From positions 1 through 64,000 of the forward strand of contig NZ_AEVT01000084.1 of NCBI RefSeq assembly GCF_000189275.1: 64,000 bases of DNA. The letters are read 5' to 3'. Shown piece after piece: positions 1 through 7,152 of this stretch; within the stretch, counting starts at the first letter, position 1, and each line of letters starts with the position of its first letter. Made by a program: the position numbers and the translations under genes. The notes beneath the pieces are model-generated. The model was not told where the DNA came from. It saw nothing but the letters and a program-made list of their open reading frames with translations, and searched no databases. This DNA is from Vibrio sinaloensis DSM 21326. Lineage in GTDB: Bacteria; Pseudomonadota; Gammaproteobacteria; Enterobacterales; Vibrionaceae.

Positions 1-137
1 TTAACCAGTCCACCACCAACTGCGCCTGCACCGAGTGATTTCAGTGTACTTGAGCTGGAGGGTTGTTTGAGTTGTTGCTGACCTTGTTTAACGAGATCAG
101 AGTTTAGCGCTTGATTGAGAAGACTTTTTAGATCCAT
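1..137 (-). CDS. YebE-like DUF533 protein, N-terminal part only
   Basis: The first 45 codons of a gene that leaves the window at the left edge. The product begins MDLKSLLNQALNSDLVKQG, followed by a Gln/Ser-rich linker and a Gly/Ala-rich stretch (GAGAVGGG) that looks like the start of a membrane segment. This layout fits the DUF533/YebE inner-membrane family, whose members carry a TerB-like C-terminal domain not visible here. The start is set by a strong Shine-Dalgarno, AGGAGGT, six bases upstream. The function of YebE is not known; in E. coli it belongs to the Cpx envelope-stress regulon, which is family knowledge and not seen here. Family assignment is moderate because only about a quarter of the protein is present. 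Confidence 0.65.
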   Translation of the reverse strand, partial: MDLKSLLNQALNSDLVKQGQQQLKQPSSSSTLKSLGAGAVGGGLV

Positions 138-192
138 ATTCGACCTCCTAGGTTGAGTGGTCAGGATACTTAACTAAAGATGAACCTAAGAT

Positions 193-219
193 GAAAAAAA
201 GGCGAGCTTAAAGCTCGCC
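193..219 (-). terminator. Rho-independent terminator of purMN
   Basis: On the minus strand GGCGAGC-TTTAA-GCTCGCC forms a 7-bp GC-rich stem followed by seven T residues. It lies about 20 bases past the purN stop codon. Confidence 0.8.
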
Positions 220-238
220 AAATGGATTGAAAATCGAA

Positions 239-880
239 TTAATCTTGAGCATAGCCATGAATGCCCAGCAGCTGACCGTCTAAGTACGCTTCTTTCTCAT
301 CTTTCATGACTAAGCGCTCTTCAACCAGCCATTTAACGACGAGTGGGTAAATTTTATGTTCTTGAGTCTGAACTCGAGCGGTTAATGTCTCCACAGTATC
401 TTCATCAAAAATAGGCACTTTGGCTTGTAAGATAACAGGACCACCATCGAGCTGCTCAGTCACAAAATGAACACTGGTACCATGTTCTTCATCACCGGCA
501 TGAATAGCGCGTTGATATGTGTTGAGACCTGGATATTTTGGCAGTAAAGAAGGGTGGATATTAATCATACGGCCCAGGTAATGACGAACAAATTCGCCAC
601 TTAAAATACGCATATAACCAGCAAGAACGATGACATCAGGTTGATATTCGTCGATCTGCTTCATTAGCTCGTGGTCAAAAGCATCACGAGTATCGAAGGC
701 TTTAGGATCTAGGAAGTGGGCTGCTGCGCCTGCTTTCTCCGCTCGTTCCAAAGCGAATACATTGGCTTTGTTAGAAAACACGGCAGTAACGCGACCACTG
801 GTTATGTCTTTACTACAAGCGTCAATGATGGCTTGTAGATTTGAGCCATTCCCAGAAACTAAAACTACGATACTCTTCAT
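239..880 (-). CDS. purN: Phosphoribosylglycinamide formyltransferase
   Basis: PurN transfers a formyl group from 10-formyl-THF to GAR, the third step of de novo IMP synthesis, in the cytoplasm. At 213 residues it matches the family length. Visible motifs are the N-terminal VVLVSGNGSNLQA phosphate-binding loop, the catalytic segment INIHPSLLPKYPG (Asn and His) and the GTSVHFV...LDGGPVI region holding the catalytic Asp. It lies two bases downstream of purM, so the two form an operon, the same order as E. coli purMN. The hairpin just downstream ends the transcript, and the PurR-like operator upstream of purM probably controls both genes. Confidence 0.97.
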   Translation of the reverse strand: MKSIVVLVSGNGSNLQAIIDACSKDITSGRVTAVFSNKANVFALERAEKAGAAAHFLDPKAFDTRDAFDHELMKQIDEYQPDVIVLAGYMRILSGEFVRHYLGRMINIHPSLLPKYPGLNTYQRAIHAGDEEHGTSVHFVTEQLDGGPVILQAKVPIFDEDTVETLTARVQTQEHKIYPLVVKWLVEERLVMKDEKEAYLDGQLLGIHGYAQD

Positions 881-882
881 GC

Positions 883-1923
883 TTATTTGATCTCTACTTG
901 TTCTTCGCCAGCGTCTGTGTTTGCGATCTCACCGATTACCCAAGCGTTTTCACCTTCTGCATTCAGAAGTTCAACTGCTGCACTAGCTTGGTCTTTCGGT
1001 AGAGCGATAACAAGGCCTACACCACAGTTAAATGTACGGTACATTTCGTGTGTAGTGACGTTGCCTTTTTCTTGTAGCCATTTGAAAATGATTGGCCACT
1101 CCCAGCTGTTACCATCAACAACCGCTTTTGTGCCTTCAGGAAGTACGCGTGGGATGTTTTCCCAGAAGCCACCGCCTGTGATGTGAGAAATAGCATGGAT
1201 GTCATGCTTCTCAATCATCTTAAGTGCTGATTTGATATAAATCTTAGTCGGTTCCAGTAAGTGCTCACCGATGGTGCGGCCAGCAAGCTCTTCGTTTTTG
1301 TCTGCGCCTGATACTTCAAGGATCTTGCGAATTAATGAGTAACCGTTTGAATGGGGGCCGCTAGAACCCACTGCAATAAGTGCATCGCCAGCAGCAACTT
1401 TCGTACCGTCAATGACGTCTTCTTTTTCGACCACGCCGACACAGAAACCGGCAACATCGTAATCTTCGCCTTCATACATGCCTGGCATTTCTGCGGTTTC
1501 GCCACCAATAAGGGCACAACCGGCTTGAACACAGCCATCTGCGATTCCTGACACTACATCGGCTGCCGTATCGACATCCAGTTTACCCGTTGCGTAGTAA
1601 TCGAGGAAAAACAATGGTTCAGCACCTTGAACGATAAGATCGTTTACACACATAGCGACAAGGTCAACACCGATGGTGTCGTGCTTTTTCATATCCAAAG
1701 CAAGGCGAAGTTTAGTACCTACACCGTCTGTGCCTGACACAAGAACAGGTTGCTTGTATTTAGTCGGTAGTTCGCATAGTGCGCCAAAACCGCCAATGCC
1801 ACCCATTACTTCAGGGCGACGTGTACGTTTCACCGCGCCTTTAATACGATCAACAAGCGCATTGCCCGCATCAATATCTACACCAGCGTCTTTATAGCTA
1901 AGAGATGTGTTATCAGCACTCAC
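883..1923 (-). CDS. purM: Phosphoribosylformylglycinamidine cyclo-ligase (AIR synthetase)
   Basis: PurM closes the imidazole ring, converting FGAM to AIR with ATP in purine biosynthesis. The 346-residue length equals that of E. coli PurM. Family signatures include [13 protein letters not shown] at the N terminus, the nucleotide-binding stretch [23 protein letters not shown] and [12 protein letters not shown]. It is the first gene of a purM-purN operon with a two-base gap. A 12-bp perfect palindrome of the PurR type overlaps the likely -35 region, which predicts purine repression. The start codon is preceded by a GAGGACTTCCCTGTG leader with only a modest Shine-Dalgarno. Confidence 0.97.
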   Translation of the reverse strand: MSADNTSLSYKDAGVDIDAGNALVDRIKGAVKRTRRPEVMGGIGGFGALCELPTKYKQPVLVSGTDGVGTKLRLALDMKKHDTIGVDLVAMCVNDLIVQGAEPLFFLDYYATGKLDVDTAADVVSGIADGCVQAGCALIGGETAEMPGMYEGEDYDVAGFCVGVVEKEDVIDGTKVAAGDALIAVGSSGPHSNGYSLIRKILEVSGADKNEELAGRTIGEHLLEPTKIYIKSALKMIEKHDIHAISHITGGGFWENIPRVLPEGTKAVVDGNSWEWPIIFKWLQEKGNVTTHEMYRTFNCGVGLVIALPKDQASAAVELLNAEGENAWVIGEIANTDAGEEQVEIK

Positions 1924-1965
1924 AGGGAAGTCCTCGGTTTTTAAGTTGGATATGAAAACGGCGCT

Positions 1966-2005
1966 ATTCTAACAGCGGATAAACCCATATAGCAAACGTT
2001 TGCGT
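1966..2005 (-). promoter_or_regulatory. purM promoter with PurR operator
   Basis: Reading leftward, ACGCAAACGTTTGCTA (1990-2005) matches 13 of 16 positions of the E. coli PurR consensus ACGCAAACGTTTTCGT and contains the perfect palindrome GCAAACGTTTGC at 1992-2003. Its left end supplies a TTGCTA -35 hexamer, 18 bases from a TAGAAT -10 at 1966-1971. A PurR-family protein bound here would block purMN transcription. The site lies in the 178-bp gap shared with divergent upp; I infer control of purMN and leave upp open. Confidence 0.75.
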
Positions 2006-2052
2006 AAGTTTTTTCTTTTGTCTTAGAACAAGAAATTGAGAACGAAATCGTT

Positions 2053-2058
2053 TATAAT
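2053..2058 (+). promoter_or_regulatory. Probable upp -10 element
   Basis: A consensus TATAAT hexamer lies 43 bases before the upp start codon. No good -35 hexamer is found at 17 bases; the best candidate is a weak CAAGAA at 18 bases. Confidence 0.4.
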
Positions 2059-2101
2059 CTGAAGGTTTGTTTAAAAATCACCACATAGCCCGGAGATGGA
2101 A

Positions 2102-2728
2102 ATGAAAGTTGTTGAAGTAAAACACCCTCTTGTTAAACACAAACTTGGTCTAATGAGAGAAGGTGATATCAGCACTAAGCGCTTTCGTGAGCTCGCTACT
2201 GAAGTTGGTAGCCTACTTACTTATGAAGCAACTGCAGACTTTGAAACTGAAAAGGTAACCATTGAAGGTTGGAATGGTCCAGTAGAAGTAGATCAAATCA
2301 AAGGTAAAAAAGTTACTGTAGTGCCAATTCTACGTGCAGGCCTAGGTATGATGGATGGCGTTCTAGAGCACATGCCGAGCGCGCGTATCAGTGTGGTAGG
2401 TATTTACCGTGATGAAGAGACTCTAGAGCCTGTACCATACTTTAACAAGCTAGCGTCTAACATGGATGAGCGTATCGCTCTTGTTGTTGACCCAATGTTA
2501 GCAACAGGTGGCTCAATGATCGCGACAATTGATCTGCTGAAAGAGAAAGGCTGTAAATCTATCAAGGTGTTGGTTCTTGTTGCTGCGCCAGAAGGCATTG
2601 AAGCACTTGAAAAAGCGCACCCAGATGTAGAGCTGTTTACTGCGGCTATCGATGAGAAGCTAAACGACAAAGGTTACATCGTTCCTGGTTTAGGTGATGC
2701 AGGCGATAAAATCTTCGGTACGGTATAA
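2102..2728 (+). CDS. upp: Uracil phosphoribosyltransferase
   Basis: Upp converts uracil and PRPP to UMP in pyrimidine salvage. The PRPP-binding loop is clear: [12 protein letters not shown], with the uracil-contacting [12 protein letters not shown] segment near the C terminus. An upstream ATG at 2096 is in frame, but starting at 2102 gives [10 protein letters not shown], exactly the E. coli-type N terminus and 208-residue length, and puts GGAG (2092-2095) six bases upstream; the earlier ATG would have no spacing. It is monocistronic with its own terminator and divergent from purMN. In E. coli upp is followed by uraA; here it is followed by a terminator and convergent rluF instead. Confidence 0.97.
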   Translation: MKVVEVKHPLVKHKLGLMREGDISTKRFRELATEVGSLLTYEATADFETEKVTIEGWNGPVEVDQIKGKKVTVVPILRAGLGMMDGVLEHMPSARISVVGIYRDEETLEPVPYFNKLASNMDERIALVVDPMLATGGSMIATIDLLKEKGCKSIKVLVLVAAPEGIEALEKAHPDVELFTAAIDEKLNDKGYIVPGLGDAGDKIFGTV

Positions 2729-2749
2729 GAAGACGTCGATTGAATTAAC

Positions 2750-2780
2750 AAGGGGGAGCCGATTGGTTCCCCCTTTTTTT
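2750..2780 (+). terminator. upp terminator
   Basis: AAGGGGGAGCC-GATT-GGTTCCCCCTT makes an 11-bp stem with a 4-base loop and a run of seven T. It is strongly oriented for upp; there is no T run on the other strand for rluF. Confidence 0.9.
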
Positions 2781-2812
2781 ATCTGCTGATTTTGTCTACT
2801 GGAGGTTTCCAG

Positions 2813-3847
2813 TTACTTCTTCAAACTCAATGTGCCGCCAGATTTTGGCTTACTTGGGCGAGAGCTCTGTTCTGAATTTGGCTTAAAGAAGGTCTTACCT
2901 TTATTGGGCTTACCTTTCGCTTCACCGTGTTTACCGCCATTGTTGCGACCCTTCTTTGAATTAGGTGCATGGCGAAACTCATCGGCGTTACGGCCTTTGA
3001 AGGTGCGTTGCTTTTGGTTGCGGCGTGCCGTGGAGTTTTGGTTTTCTTCGCGGCTGTCATACAGTTTTGCGTCTGTCGCTTTGCGGATGCGTTTGCCTTT
3101 TCCATCGACTTTAGAGGCTTCTTCAGTACCACTTGAATCTTCGCACATGGCAAGGATCTCAGCGACTTCTGCGTCCGTTAAGTAACGCCACTGACCGTTT
3201 GGAATACCATCGAGTGAAATATTCATAATACGTACGCGACGAAGCTTGAAAACTTCATATCCCAATGCTTCACACATGCGGCGAATCTGACGATTTAGAC
3301 CTTGAGTCAAAACAATACGGAATGAGAACTTGGTTTCTCTCGTCACTGTACACGGTAGAGTGACAGTATCGAGAATATTGACTCCTGAAGACATCTTATT
3401 AATAAAATCGTCACTGACTGGTTTGTCTACACGAACGACATACTCTTTTTCGTGGTTATTACCAGCACGGAGGATTTTGTTAACGATGTCGCCGTCGTTG
3501 GTGAGAAAAATCAGGCCATCTGACGGTTTGTCCAAGCGGCCAATTGGAAAAATGCGTTTTTTGTGACCCACGAAATCGACGATGTTGCCGGGAATATCGC
3601 GTTCTGTGGTACAGGTAATGCCAGTTGGTTTGTTCAGCGCAATGTAGACAGGCTTGTCAGTCGCTGCGCTGATTGGTTTATCATCCACGCGAACATCGTC
3701 ACCTGGTAGAACCTTAGTCCCCATTTCTGGCACTCTGCCATTGATGGTGACTCGACCTTGCTCAATCAGGCGATCGGCTTCTCTGCGAGAGCAAAAGCCT
3801 GTCTCACTGATGAACTTGTTAAGGCGTTTTGCTGAATCTTGTGACAT
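2813..3847 (-). CDS. rluF: 23S rRNA pseudouridine(2604) synthase
   Basis: RluF isomerises U2604 (and tRNA-Tyr U35 in E. coli) to pseudouridine. Residues 8-65 form an S4 RNA-binding domain ([19 protein letters not shown]), followed by the RsuA/RluB/E/F catalytic domain with [20 protein letters not shown], which contains the catalytic Asp, and [16 protein letters not shown]. Residues after about 245 are a long Lys/Arg/Asn-rich tail of low complexity, longer than the E. coli tail and probably disordered and RNA-binding. The order S4 plus the LNRQIRRM motif supports RluF over RluB or RluE. It is monocistronic and convergent with upp. Confidence 0.92.
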   Translation of the reverse strand: MSQDSAKRLNKFISETGFCSRREADRLIEQGRVTINGRVPEMGTKVLPGDDVRVDDKPISAATDKPVYIALNKPTGITCTTERDIPGNIVDFVGHKKRIFPIGRLDKPSDGLIFLTNDGDIVNKILRAGNNHEKEYVVRVDKPVSDDFINKMSSGVNILDTVTLPCTVTRETKFSFRIVLTQGLNRQIRRMCEALGYEVFKLRRVRIMNISLDGIPNGQWRYLTDAEVAEILAMCEDSSGTEEASKVDGKGKRIRKATDAKLYDSREENQNSTARRNQKQRTFKGRNADEFRHAPNSKKGRNNGGKHGEAKGKPNKGKTFFKPNSEQSSRPSKPKSGGTLSLKK

Positions 3848-3939
3848 GTTGTTCTCCTAACGTTTCACAACGGCGGTAAATAATGTGCTGATTAAAGCAT
3901 CGGCAAGATAAGGGCGCGCATTCTAGCACTGACGGTCGA

Positions 3940-4521
3940 TTAACCCAATCGTTTTTGATGCCGCTCACGTGTTTCGATCTTCTTCTCGGCGCTTTTTCTC
4001 AATAAGACATAAACGGCACCTGTCCCTCCGTGAAATCGCTGAGCGCTGTGTACACACTGTACTTCTTTTATTTGCACCAGCCATTGCGCGACAAAACTTT
4101 TCATTAATGCGGGTGGGTTAGAGCGCTCTCCTTTACCGTGAACAATAACAACGGTTCGGATGTCCATTTTCATACACTGCTTAAGGAATTTAACAACCTC
4201 GTCACGAGCCTGTTCTAGTGTTCGCTTGTGAAGATCAAGCCGTGCTTGAATTGGATATTTACCCAGTCGCAGTTTCTTATAGACGCCGTCTTGAACACCG
4301 TCTCGCTTGAACTCTATTAGATCATCTGGTTTTACCATCTCTGCGTGGTCAATGGAGAGGTATTCGGGGTCGTCTTCAGTCAGCCAAATTGCAGCTTCAC
4401 GCTTGGCTAGCTGAGCTTCTGACACTTGGTGTTGTTTTTTGTGTTCGGCTGTATCGTTTTCAATAGGCTTAACGTCGCCCATCATCTGTTGAAAGAGGGC
4501 AAAATCATCATCGTGAGACAT
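3940..4521 (-). CDS. smrA: Smr-domain DNA endonuclease, SmrA (YdaL) type
   Basis: A 193-residue cytosolic protein with an N-terminal acidic/helical region and a C-terminal Smr (MutS2-related) domain from about residue 90. Key Smr motifs are ARLDLHKRTLEQAR (LDxH) and VVIVHGKGERS (HGKG), followed by HGGTGAVYVLLR. The segment EFKRDGVQDGVYKKLRLGKYP closely resembles the E. coli YdaL pre-domain, which favours SmrA over SmrB (YfcN). Smr domains of this type nick DNA or cleave RNA; SmrA itself is little studied. It is monocistronic, with a 92-base gap to rluF. Confidence 0.85.
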   Translation of the reverse strand: MSHDDDFALFQQMMGDVKPIENDTAEHKKQHQVSEAQLAKREAAIWLTEDDPEYLSIDHAEMVKPDDLIEFKRDGVQDGVYKKLRLGKYPIQARLDLHKRTLEQARDEVVKFLKQCMKMDIRTVVIVHGKGERSNPPALMKSFVAQWLVQIKEVQCVHSAQRFHGGTGAVYVLLRKSAEKKIETRERHQKRLG

Positions 4522-4599
4522 AACGGCATCTCAAGGTGGGAAATCAATACGTCATTATACCAAGGTGGGCTGGATGTGATCACTAGTTAAGGGGGAGAA

Positions 4600-4636
4600 A
4601 AATAAAAAACCGAAGCAGACAAGGTATCTACTTCGG
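4600..4636 (-). terminator. Terminator of the DUF3149 gene
   Basis: On the minus strand CCGAAGTAGA pairs with TCTGCTTCGG (one mismatch) around a 7-base loop, followed by TTTTTTATTTTT. It lies about 40 bases beyond the small-gene stop codon. Confidence 0.75.
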
Positions 4637-4677
4637 TGCATAGCGAATGTCTATTCAGAGAATAGGGCTAAGCGATT

Positions 4678-4818
4678 CTAGTGAGGAGATTTGTCGTTCA
4701 TCACTTTGTAGATGATGAAGCCGCCATAGAATAGCATTAGACCCAAGGCTCCAAAGATCACAATCATTGAAGATAGACCTACCGCATTACCAAATAGGAG
4801 ATCAAGCCAAAAGTCCAT
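4678..4818 (-). CDS. Small DUF3149 membrane protein
   Basis: A 46-residue protein: a short amphipathic start (MDFWLDLLFGNAVGLSS), one transmembrane helix at about residues 17-37 and a short polar tail ending NDKSPH. This layout is that of the DUF3149 family found in Vibrionaceae and relatives; no function is known. Reality is supported by a good Shine-Dalgarno (GGAGG, five bases before ATG), a dedicated terminator downstream and an FNR/CRP-like palindrome upstream. An inference from size and topology is that it accompanies a larger membrane complex, but nothing in the neighbourhood names it. Confidence 0.8.
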   Translation of the reverse strand: MDFWLDLLFGNAVGLSSMIVIFGALGLMLFYGGFIIYKVMNDKSPH

Positions 4819-4884
4819 ATTTCCTCCATCGAGTACAAAGTGAGATGACAGGATTCAAGGTAAACTGTGGTTAATTATGCAACA

Positions 4885-4898
4885 CTGATCTGGATCAA
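4885..4898. promoter_or_regulatory. FNR-like palindrome upstream of the DUF3149 gene
   Basis: CTGATCTGGATCAA matches the FNR consensus TTGAT-N4-ATCAA at 9 of 10 defined positions. It lies about 67 bases upstream of the small membrane protein gene. No well-placed -10 hexamer was found, so a role is only suggested. Confidence 0.3.
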
Positions 4899-5016
4899 TT
4901 GTTGTTATTTGGTTGCGTATTTGTTTTCGTTGATGTGTTTTTGCTCACAGTTTGTGGCCCGTTGATGTTGTTTTAGTCAAACGAACTAATAAATTGAAAA
5001 AGTTAATTAAAAGGGC

Positions 5017-5044
5017 TTGCGTAAACGCTGAGAATCCGTAATAT
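5017..5044 (+). promoter_or_regulatory. tRNA-Pro promoter
   Basis: TTGCGT and TAATAT separated by 16 bases, followed by a GC-containing discriminator typical of stable-RNA promoters, about 40 bases before the mature tRNA. Confidence 0.6.
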
Positions 5045-5083
5045 ACGCCTTCGTTGACGGGCAATGAGCTCGAAGAAACATCT

Positions 5084-5160
<77 letters not shown>

Positions 5161-5170
5161 TATTTAAAGA

Positions 5171-5200
5171 AAGGCTCTACAGCAATGTAGAGCCTTTTTT
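5171..5200 (+). terminator. tRNA-Pro terminator
   Basis: AAGGCTCTACA-GCAA-TGTAGAGCCTT gives an 11-bp perfect stem with a 4-base loop and a T6 run, ten bases after the encoded CCA. Confidence 0.9.
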
Positions 5201-5272
5201 GCATTCTGCGTGTAGAGATTTGAGCCCGAGCAGGGTTCGTCTGATTCTAGACTCTGTCCCGGCTATTTTATG

Positions 5273-5296
5273 AAAGCCTGCGTTACAGCAGGCTTT
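5273..5296 (-). terminator. Possible terminator of the secreted 140-aa protein gene
   Basis: AAAGCCTGC and GCAGGCTTT form a 9-bp stem around a 6-base loop, about 27 bases past the stop codon. The T tract after the stem is poor, so termination strength is uncertain. Confidence 0.4.
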
Positions 5297-5322
5297 GGTC
5301 GTTTTAGAGCAAAGAGATTGCG

Positions 5323-5745
5323 CTAATCAATATCACAGCTTATATCTTTAATTGGTGTGTCTGATGTCGTAAAGCAAACATAAGCTTCTACTGGATCGTT
5401 GGGACCAATACGAATGTAGCCGGCTTTTAACTGATCTTCGTCAAACGTCACTGAATGGGAACGCGCGGTTTTATTGTCAAAGTAGGTTGCTTCAAAGCTG
5501 CCATTCATTTGACTGGCGATCCGATCTCTCGTTTTTGATGTCGTGAAGGTAATGGTGGCACACCTCATTGGTGGCTTTTGCGTTATTAGAAATTGGCCTG
5601 TCTCTTCATCCAATACGCCCCCTGATGTATCGGGCGCGATGTCAACGCTCTGATAGTTATCTATTGTGCAGGTGTGTTTGGCGTAGGCAGATATAGGGCT
5701 TAACAGAGCGAGGCTTGCGAGCAGGCCGAAGGTTACCGCTTTCAT
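5323..5745 (-). CDS. Predicted exported protein of unknown function
   Basis: A 140-residue protein with a clear Sec signal peptide (MKAVTFGLLASLALLSPISAYA, cleavage after residue 22). The mature part of about 118 residues has four cysteines, at about positions 26, 61, 122 and 137, so two disulfides in the periplasm or outside the cell are likely. It is otherwise rich in Thr, Asp and Ile with a predicted beta-strand pattern and no motif I recognise. It is flanked by the tRNA-Pro gene and a TraB/GumN protein gene in the same direction, 132 bases upstream. I do not assign a function. Confidence 0.75.
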   Translation of the reverse strand: MKAVTFGLLASLALLSPISAYAKHTCTIDNYQSVDIAPDTSGGVLDEETGQFLITQKPPMRCATITFTTSKTRDRIASQMNGSFEATYFDNKTARSHSVTFDEDQLKAGYIRIGPNDPVEAYVCFTTSDTPIKDISCDID

Positions 5746-5877
5746 AAGATCAGAAACTTTAGATGTCTAATTAATAGTGAGCCCATCATAGCACTCCGAT
5801 CTGACGGTGTTAGTTAGATTTTTGTGAGGATCGGCTTACATGATTAAGAAAGATGACCCATATAAGTCGACTGTGAT

Positions 5878-6744
5878 TCAGTATTTAAACTCGCAGCTTG
5901 CGCGTTGACTGCGGGAAAGTTGTTTGACCTTGAATCCTTTCAGCTTAAGTAGCTCGACGACACTTTGCTCCCCAATTAAATGTAATGAGCCGACAACAAC
6001 TAGATACTTACCTTTTTTTTGAGGGAGCCAGCTTGGGGAGTTCAGTTTATCAGCCCAATCGTAGTTTCGCTTAGTAAGAAAGTTCGCTTCGAAATCAGAA
6101 GAGACTTCAGTCAATCCTGCGAACTGGTTAAGCTTTTCTAAGTCGCCAGCTTTCCAGCTGTCAATGAGGCAATGCATAGCACTCTCGTTATGATCGAACT
6201 GCTCTATGGTGCTAGTTAGTAGCTCTTTGCCCCCTTCTTTTTGCCCGGAAAGTAGGTCGATTTGAAATTGTAGTGACTCCAAACCAAGCACTTCAATTCC
6301 TTGCGCTTTGGCTTGGTTGATCAAATTGAGATCCACGCCATCTTCCGCGCGATAGCCAAGGTATTGAATTTGCTGCATCTGCAAGGTTAACGCCGCTATC
6401 CAAGGAGGGGCGGAAAGAATGTCGTTAGGGTTCATTTGCAGTAAATTAGCAATCCCAATAAGTTCTTTTTGCTGCTGTTTTGAAAGTACATCTGTGCTGC
6501 GTACTGTGGCTGTAGGATATTGAATAGTGGGTGCTTCATCTAAGTTAGCTTCAACAATCAGGCCATCGCTCTGGGCTAGATACTGATTCACTTTTTTGGG
6601 AAGGGGAAACATTGATTTCTCACCCACGTGGACTGAGCCAATTAACCAGTATTCCAGTCCTCCTCTCTTCGCACTCCAATACAGAGGCTCCGCCCATAGC
6701 TGAGATGAGAAAATCAGTAACCAGGCCATGGCTAGTTTATGCAT
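5878..6744 (-). CDS. TraB/GumN family exported protein
   Basis: A 288-residue protein with a signal peptide (residues 1-18, ending SQLWA) and the TraB/GumN fold. The signature LIGSVHVGEKSMFPLP lies near the N terminus and the matching YLVVVGSLHLIGEQSVVELL near the C terminus; both contain the conserved Gly-x-x-His motifs thought to form a metalloprotease-like active site. TraB/GumN proteins have been linked to pheromone shutdown and polysaccharide-related loci, but the biochemical role is not settled. It is monocistronic and diverges from the chitobiase gene across about 400 bases. Confidence 0.85.
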   Translation of the reverse strand: MHKLAMAWLLIFSSQLWAEPLYWSAKRGGLEYWLIGSVHVGEKSMFPLPKKVNQYLAQSDGLIVEANLDEAPTIQYPTATVRSTDVLSKQQQKELIGIANLLQMNPNDILSAPPWIAALTLQMQQIQYLGYRAEDGVDLNLINQAKAQGIEVLGLESLQFQIDLLSGQKEGGKELLTSTIEQFDHNESAMHCLIDSWKAGDLEKLNQFAGLTEVSSDFEANFLTKRNYDWADKLNSPSWLPQKKGKYLVVVGSLHLIGEQSVVELLKLKGFKVKQLSRSQRASCEFKY

Positions 6745-7152
6745 ATGTATTCCTTTGGGTACAGGTGTAAAAATTGTTGTTTTGCTTTATTTCAACGTAA
6801 ATTGACGAGCTGGAACTGAGCGATAAATCACGTTTTTGTAATGAGTTGCTGTGTTTAGTTTAAGCCAGCATAAAAGTATGTGTGATCTTGCTTAAATAAA
6901 AATAGTGTTTCGCAACGAAAATGCGTGACTCAGTTCTCAGTAATCTCGTCAAAAAAAGTCCGTCGAATTTAACGTTGCTCATTAATCTTTGTTTTTGAAT
7001 GAGTTTTATATACTTATAAATCTAAATTTTGAATTTGATCACTTTCGAAAAGGATTAATTTTACTGCGAAAAATAACTCAAGCTATTGTGAATACATCTT
7101 GATTTTGACGCCGAACATTTCCGGCTTCGCACCACTTTTAAGGGTAAGTAAG
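6745..7152. promoter_or_regulatory. Control region between the TraB/GumN gene and chitobiase
   Basis: A 408-base AT-rich gap holding the promoters of two divergent genes. The only clear structure is the pseudo-palindrome at 7055-7076 described separately. No small gene with a ribosome binding site was found. A TTG codon at 7099 opens the chitobiase frame 18 codons early but lacks a signal-peptide start and is not used in this annotation. Confidence 0.5.
7055..7076. promoter_or_regulatory. Candidate NagC-type operator upstream of chitobiase
   Basis: TTAATTTT and AAAAATAA flank a six-base GC-containing centre (ACTGCG), about 80 bases before the chitobiase start. The shape, AT-rich arms around a short GC centre, resembles the palindrome upstream of nagE at 18403-18425. 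NagC control of chitin genes in Vibrio is plausible, but the match is by eye. Confidence 0.4.

Noticed and set aside
7099..7152. TTG start 18 codons upstream of the chitobiase ATG
   Set aside because: It would place a polar leader before the lipoprotein signal and lacks a Shine-Dalgarno; the ATG at 7153 gives the known 883-residue length.
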